DNA from: Myxococcota bacterium
Lineage (GTDB): Bacteria > Myxococcota_A > UBA9160 > UBA4427
Direction of reading: 5' to 3'
DNA length: 40,566 bases
NCBI GenBank assembly: GCA_028823175.1
Contig: JAPKBZ010000037.1
Location: 1-40,566 of the forward strand
The translations under genes were made by a program, and so were the position numbers. A model generated the notes under the pieces. That model did no database searches. It saw only the letters and a list, made by a program, of their open reading frames with translations, and was not told the origin of the DNA. This document shows positions 39,628 to 40,566 of the stretch, one piece after another. The first letter of the stretch is position 1. Each line of letters starts with the position of its first letter.

Positions 39628-40566
39628 TTATGGAGCGATTTCAGCGGAATCGCATCCCAGTGGTGCCAATATGGGGTTGCATCGTCCGGCGGCGTCCGCC
39701 GGGAGCCCGGGGAACGAGACGCTGTAATCACTGAAGTCCGTGTTGGCCTCACGATAATCCGTGCTCACAAACTGGGCGCCCGAAGCCAAGGCCTGATCGC
39801 GCCGAGTGGTGTCGTTGTTGCGGGCCTCAGCGGTATCGGCGTCGGCCCGGGTTCGGACCAGATAACCCTCGGCCACGAGCTGGGCGATGCTGGGGTTGCT
39901 GCGAAAGGGGTCGTTCTCTTTTCGGAATCCAGCCTCGGGGCTCCCCGTCGGCGAACTCGTAAAAATGGTCGCACCAGACAACGCGGGGTAATAGCCTGTG
40001 TATTGGTCCCGGATCGAACCTTCGTTGTCCAGAGCAAAGAGGACCTTGCCCCGCGACTCCCTGAGCTTGGGCCAGCCCTCGGTCTGGATGCCCTCGATCA
40101 GCGAGGGGTACCCCTTGCGGACGTCGTTGGGTTGAATCATCCGGGTGTCGTGGAAGGCCGCGCGGATATTATTCTCGAGGGCGAGTAGATCGGGCAGGGT
40201 CCAGGTGTAGGGAATTGCAAAGGCGTAGTCCTTGGCCAAAGCATCATTCAAGGGCTCCAGCAAACTTGGGTCGAATGCGTCTTGCTTGAGTTCCAGCAGG
40301 ACCAGAATAGGAAGGTGGGTGGGGTCTGCGTTGGACCACGCGGCGATCTCTGCCAAGCAGTCCTTGAATTGAAGGCAACTGCTGCGAAAGTCGATGTCCT
40401 GGATATGAAAGACCTTGAGGCCGGGTTTGAGCATCAAGTCGTCGGGATCAAAGTATGGCCCGAGCGCGAGCCCGGGAGTCAATAAGGGGGCCAGGGCTTG
40501 TGCAGCGTCGTGCCCAAAGGGATCGGCGAAGAGTCCGCCCGAGGGATCGAGCCAGATATCGAGTTC
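39628..40566 (-). CDS. PI-PLC-like (Ca2+-dependent phosphoinositide phospholipase C1-like) protein, partial
   Basis: The frame is open to the window edge, so the true start is missing; 312 residues are visible. The first residues, ELDIWLDPSGGLFADPFGHD, match the metal-binding strand after the first catalytic His in SaPLC1-like proteins. Further matches are KVFHIQDIDFRSSC, LPILVLLELKQD, GKVLFALDNEG and the C-terminal GAQFVSTDYREAN. These proteins cleave phosphoinositide-type or related phosphodiesters outside the cytoplasm, and many carry a signal peptide. It is transcribed toward the ABC exporter genes, 56 nt away. The catalytic His lies outside the window. Confidence 0.8.
   Translation of the reverse strand, partial: ELDIWLDPSGGLFADPFGHDAAQALAPLLTPGLALGPYFDPDDLMLKPGLKVFHIQDIDFRSSCLQFKDCLAEIAAWSNADPTHLPILVLLELKQDAFDPSLLEPLNDALAKDYAFAIPYTWTLPDLLALENNIRAAFHDTRMIQPNDVRKGYPSLIEGIQTEGWPKLRESRGKVLFALDNEGSIRDQYTGYYPALSGATIFTSSPTGSPEAGFRKENDPFRSNPSIAQLVAEGYLVRTRADADTAEARNNDTTRRDQALASGAQFVSTDYREANTDFSDYSVSFPGLPADAAGRCNPILAPLGCDSAEIAP

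Noticed and set aside
1..40566. CRISPR array, tRNA or rRNA gene, phage or transposon
   Set aside because: No regularly spaced repeats, cloverleaf-like sequence, rRNA stretch, integrase or transposase was recognised on reading through the window.

Overview
The window is 40.6 kb of GC-rich bacterial DNA, densely packed with genes on both strands. Lipoproteins, a LolCDE/MacB-like ABC exporter, a TolQ/MotA-type membrane protein and exported dehydrogenases point to a Gram-negative (diderm) cell. The mix of P450s, a Baeyer-Villiger monooxygenase, acyl-CoA dehydrogenase, DUF35/thiolase-like pair, two Amidohydro_2 proteins and a fused MFS/spermidine-synthase protein is what I would expect from an uncultured environmental proteobacterium of the old Deltaproteobacteria/Myxococcota kind. 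That placement is inference; no rRNA or marker gene is present. I see no tRNA, rRNA, CRISPR array, insertion sequence or phage gene.

Layout. 1-315: repeat-rich, gene-free. 316-2548 (-): GT4 glycosyltransferase and sulfotransferase, flanked by near-identical 19-bp repeats. 2990-4435 (+): NfeD/SPFH membrane pair. 4522-5118 (-): DUF4136 lipoprotein. 5669-12309 (-): an oxidative catabolic block (esterase, ABM monooxygenase, P450, TetR, acyl-CoA dehydrogenase, Baeyer-Villiger monooxygenase), with a promoter covered by a long dyad in front of P450-TetR. 12508-18195: exported methyltransferase-like protein, amidohydrolase, spermidine-synthase-like protein, YrdC-like protein, a secreted protein apparently split from its signal peptide, and a BphC-like extradiol dioxygenase behind a perfect palindrome. 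18359-19940 (-): large secreted protein with a Flp-pilin-like segment and a candidate 20-residue ORF upstream. 20189-24814 (+): likely operon P450 - ThuA - DUF35 - thiolase-like - fatty-acid hydroxylase. 24846-27704 (-): fused MFS/spermidine-synthase/TPR protein. 27767-29592 (+): GST and a second amidohydrolase. 29711-31561 (+): three overlapping genes (TolQ/MotA-like, TolR/MotB-like, unknown membrane protein). 31622-33865 (-): PQQ alcohol dehydrogenase with cytochrome c domain. 34022-36295 (-): polytopic membrane protein and hotdog thioesterase. 36377-39571 (-): ABC exporter (two FtsX-type permeases and an ATPase). 39628-40566 (-): PI-PLC-like protein, cut by the window edge.

How the genes may work together. 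The blocks at 5.7-12.3 kb, 13.3-18.2 kb and 20.2-29.6 kb read together like a programme for oxidising a hydrophobic cyclic or steroid/terpenoid-like compound: hydroxylation (P450s), ketone-to-ester oxidation (BVMO), ester hydrolysis, acyl-CoA desaturation, retro-aldol side-chain cleavage (DUF35/thiolase-like) and ring opening (extradiol dioxygenase). The substrate cannot be read from the sequence. The most unfamiliar items are the three-gene motor-like cassette, the P450-ThuA-DUF35-thiolase-hydroxylase operon, the split exported protein and the Flp-like segment in a secreted protein.
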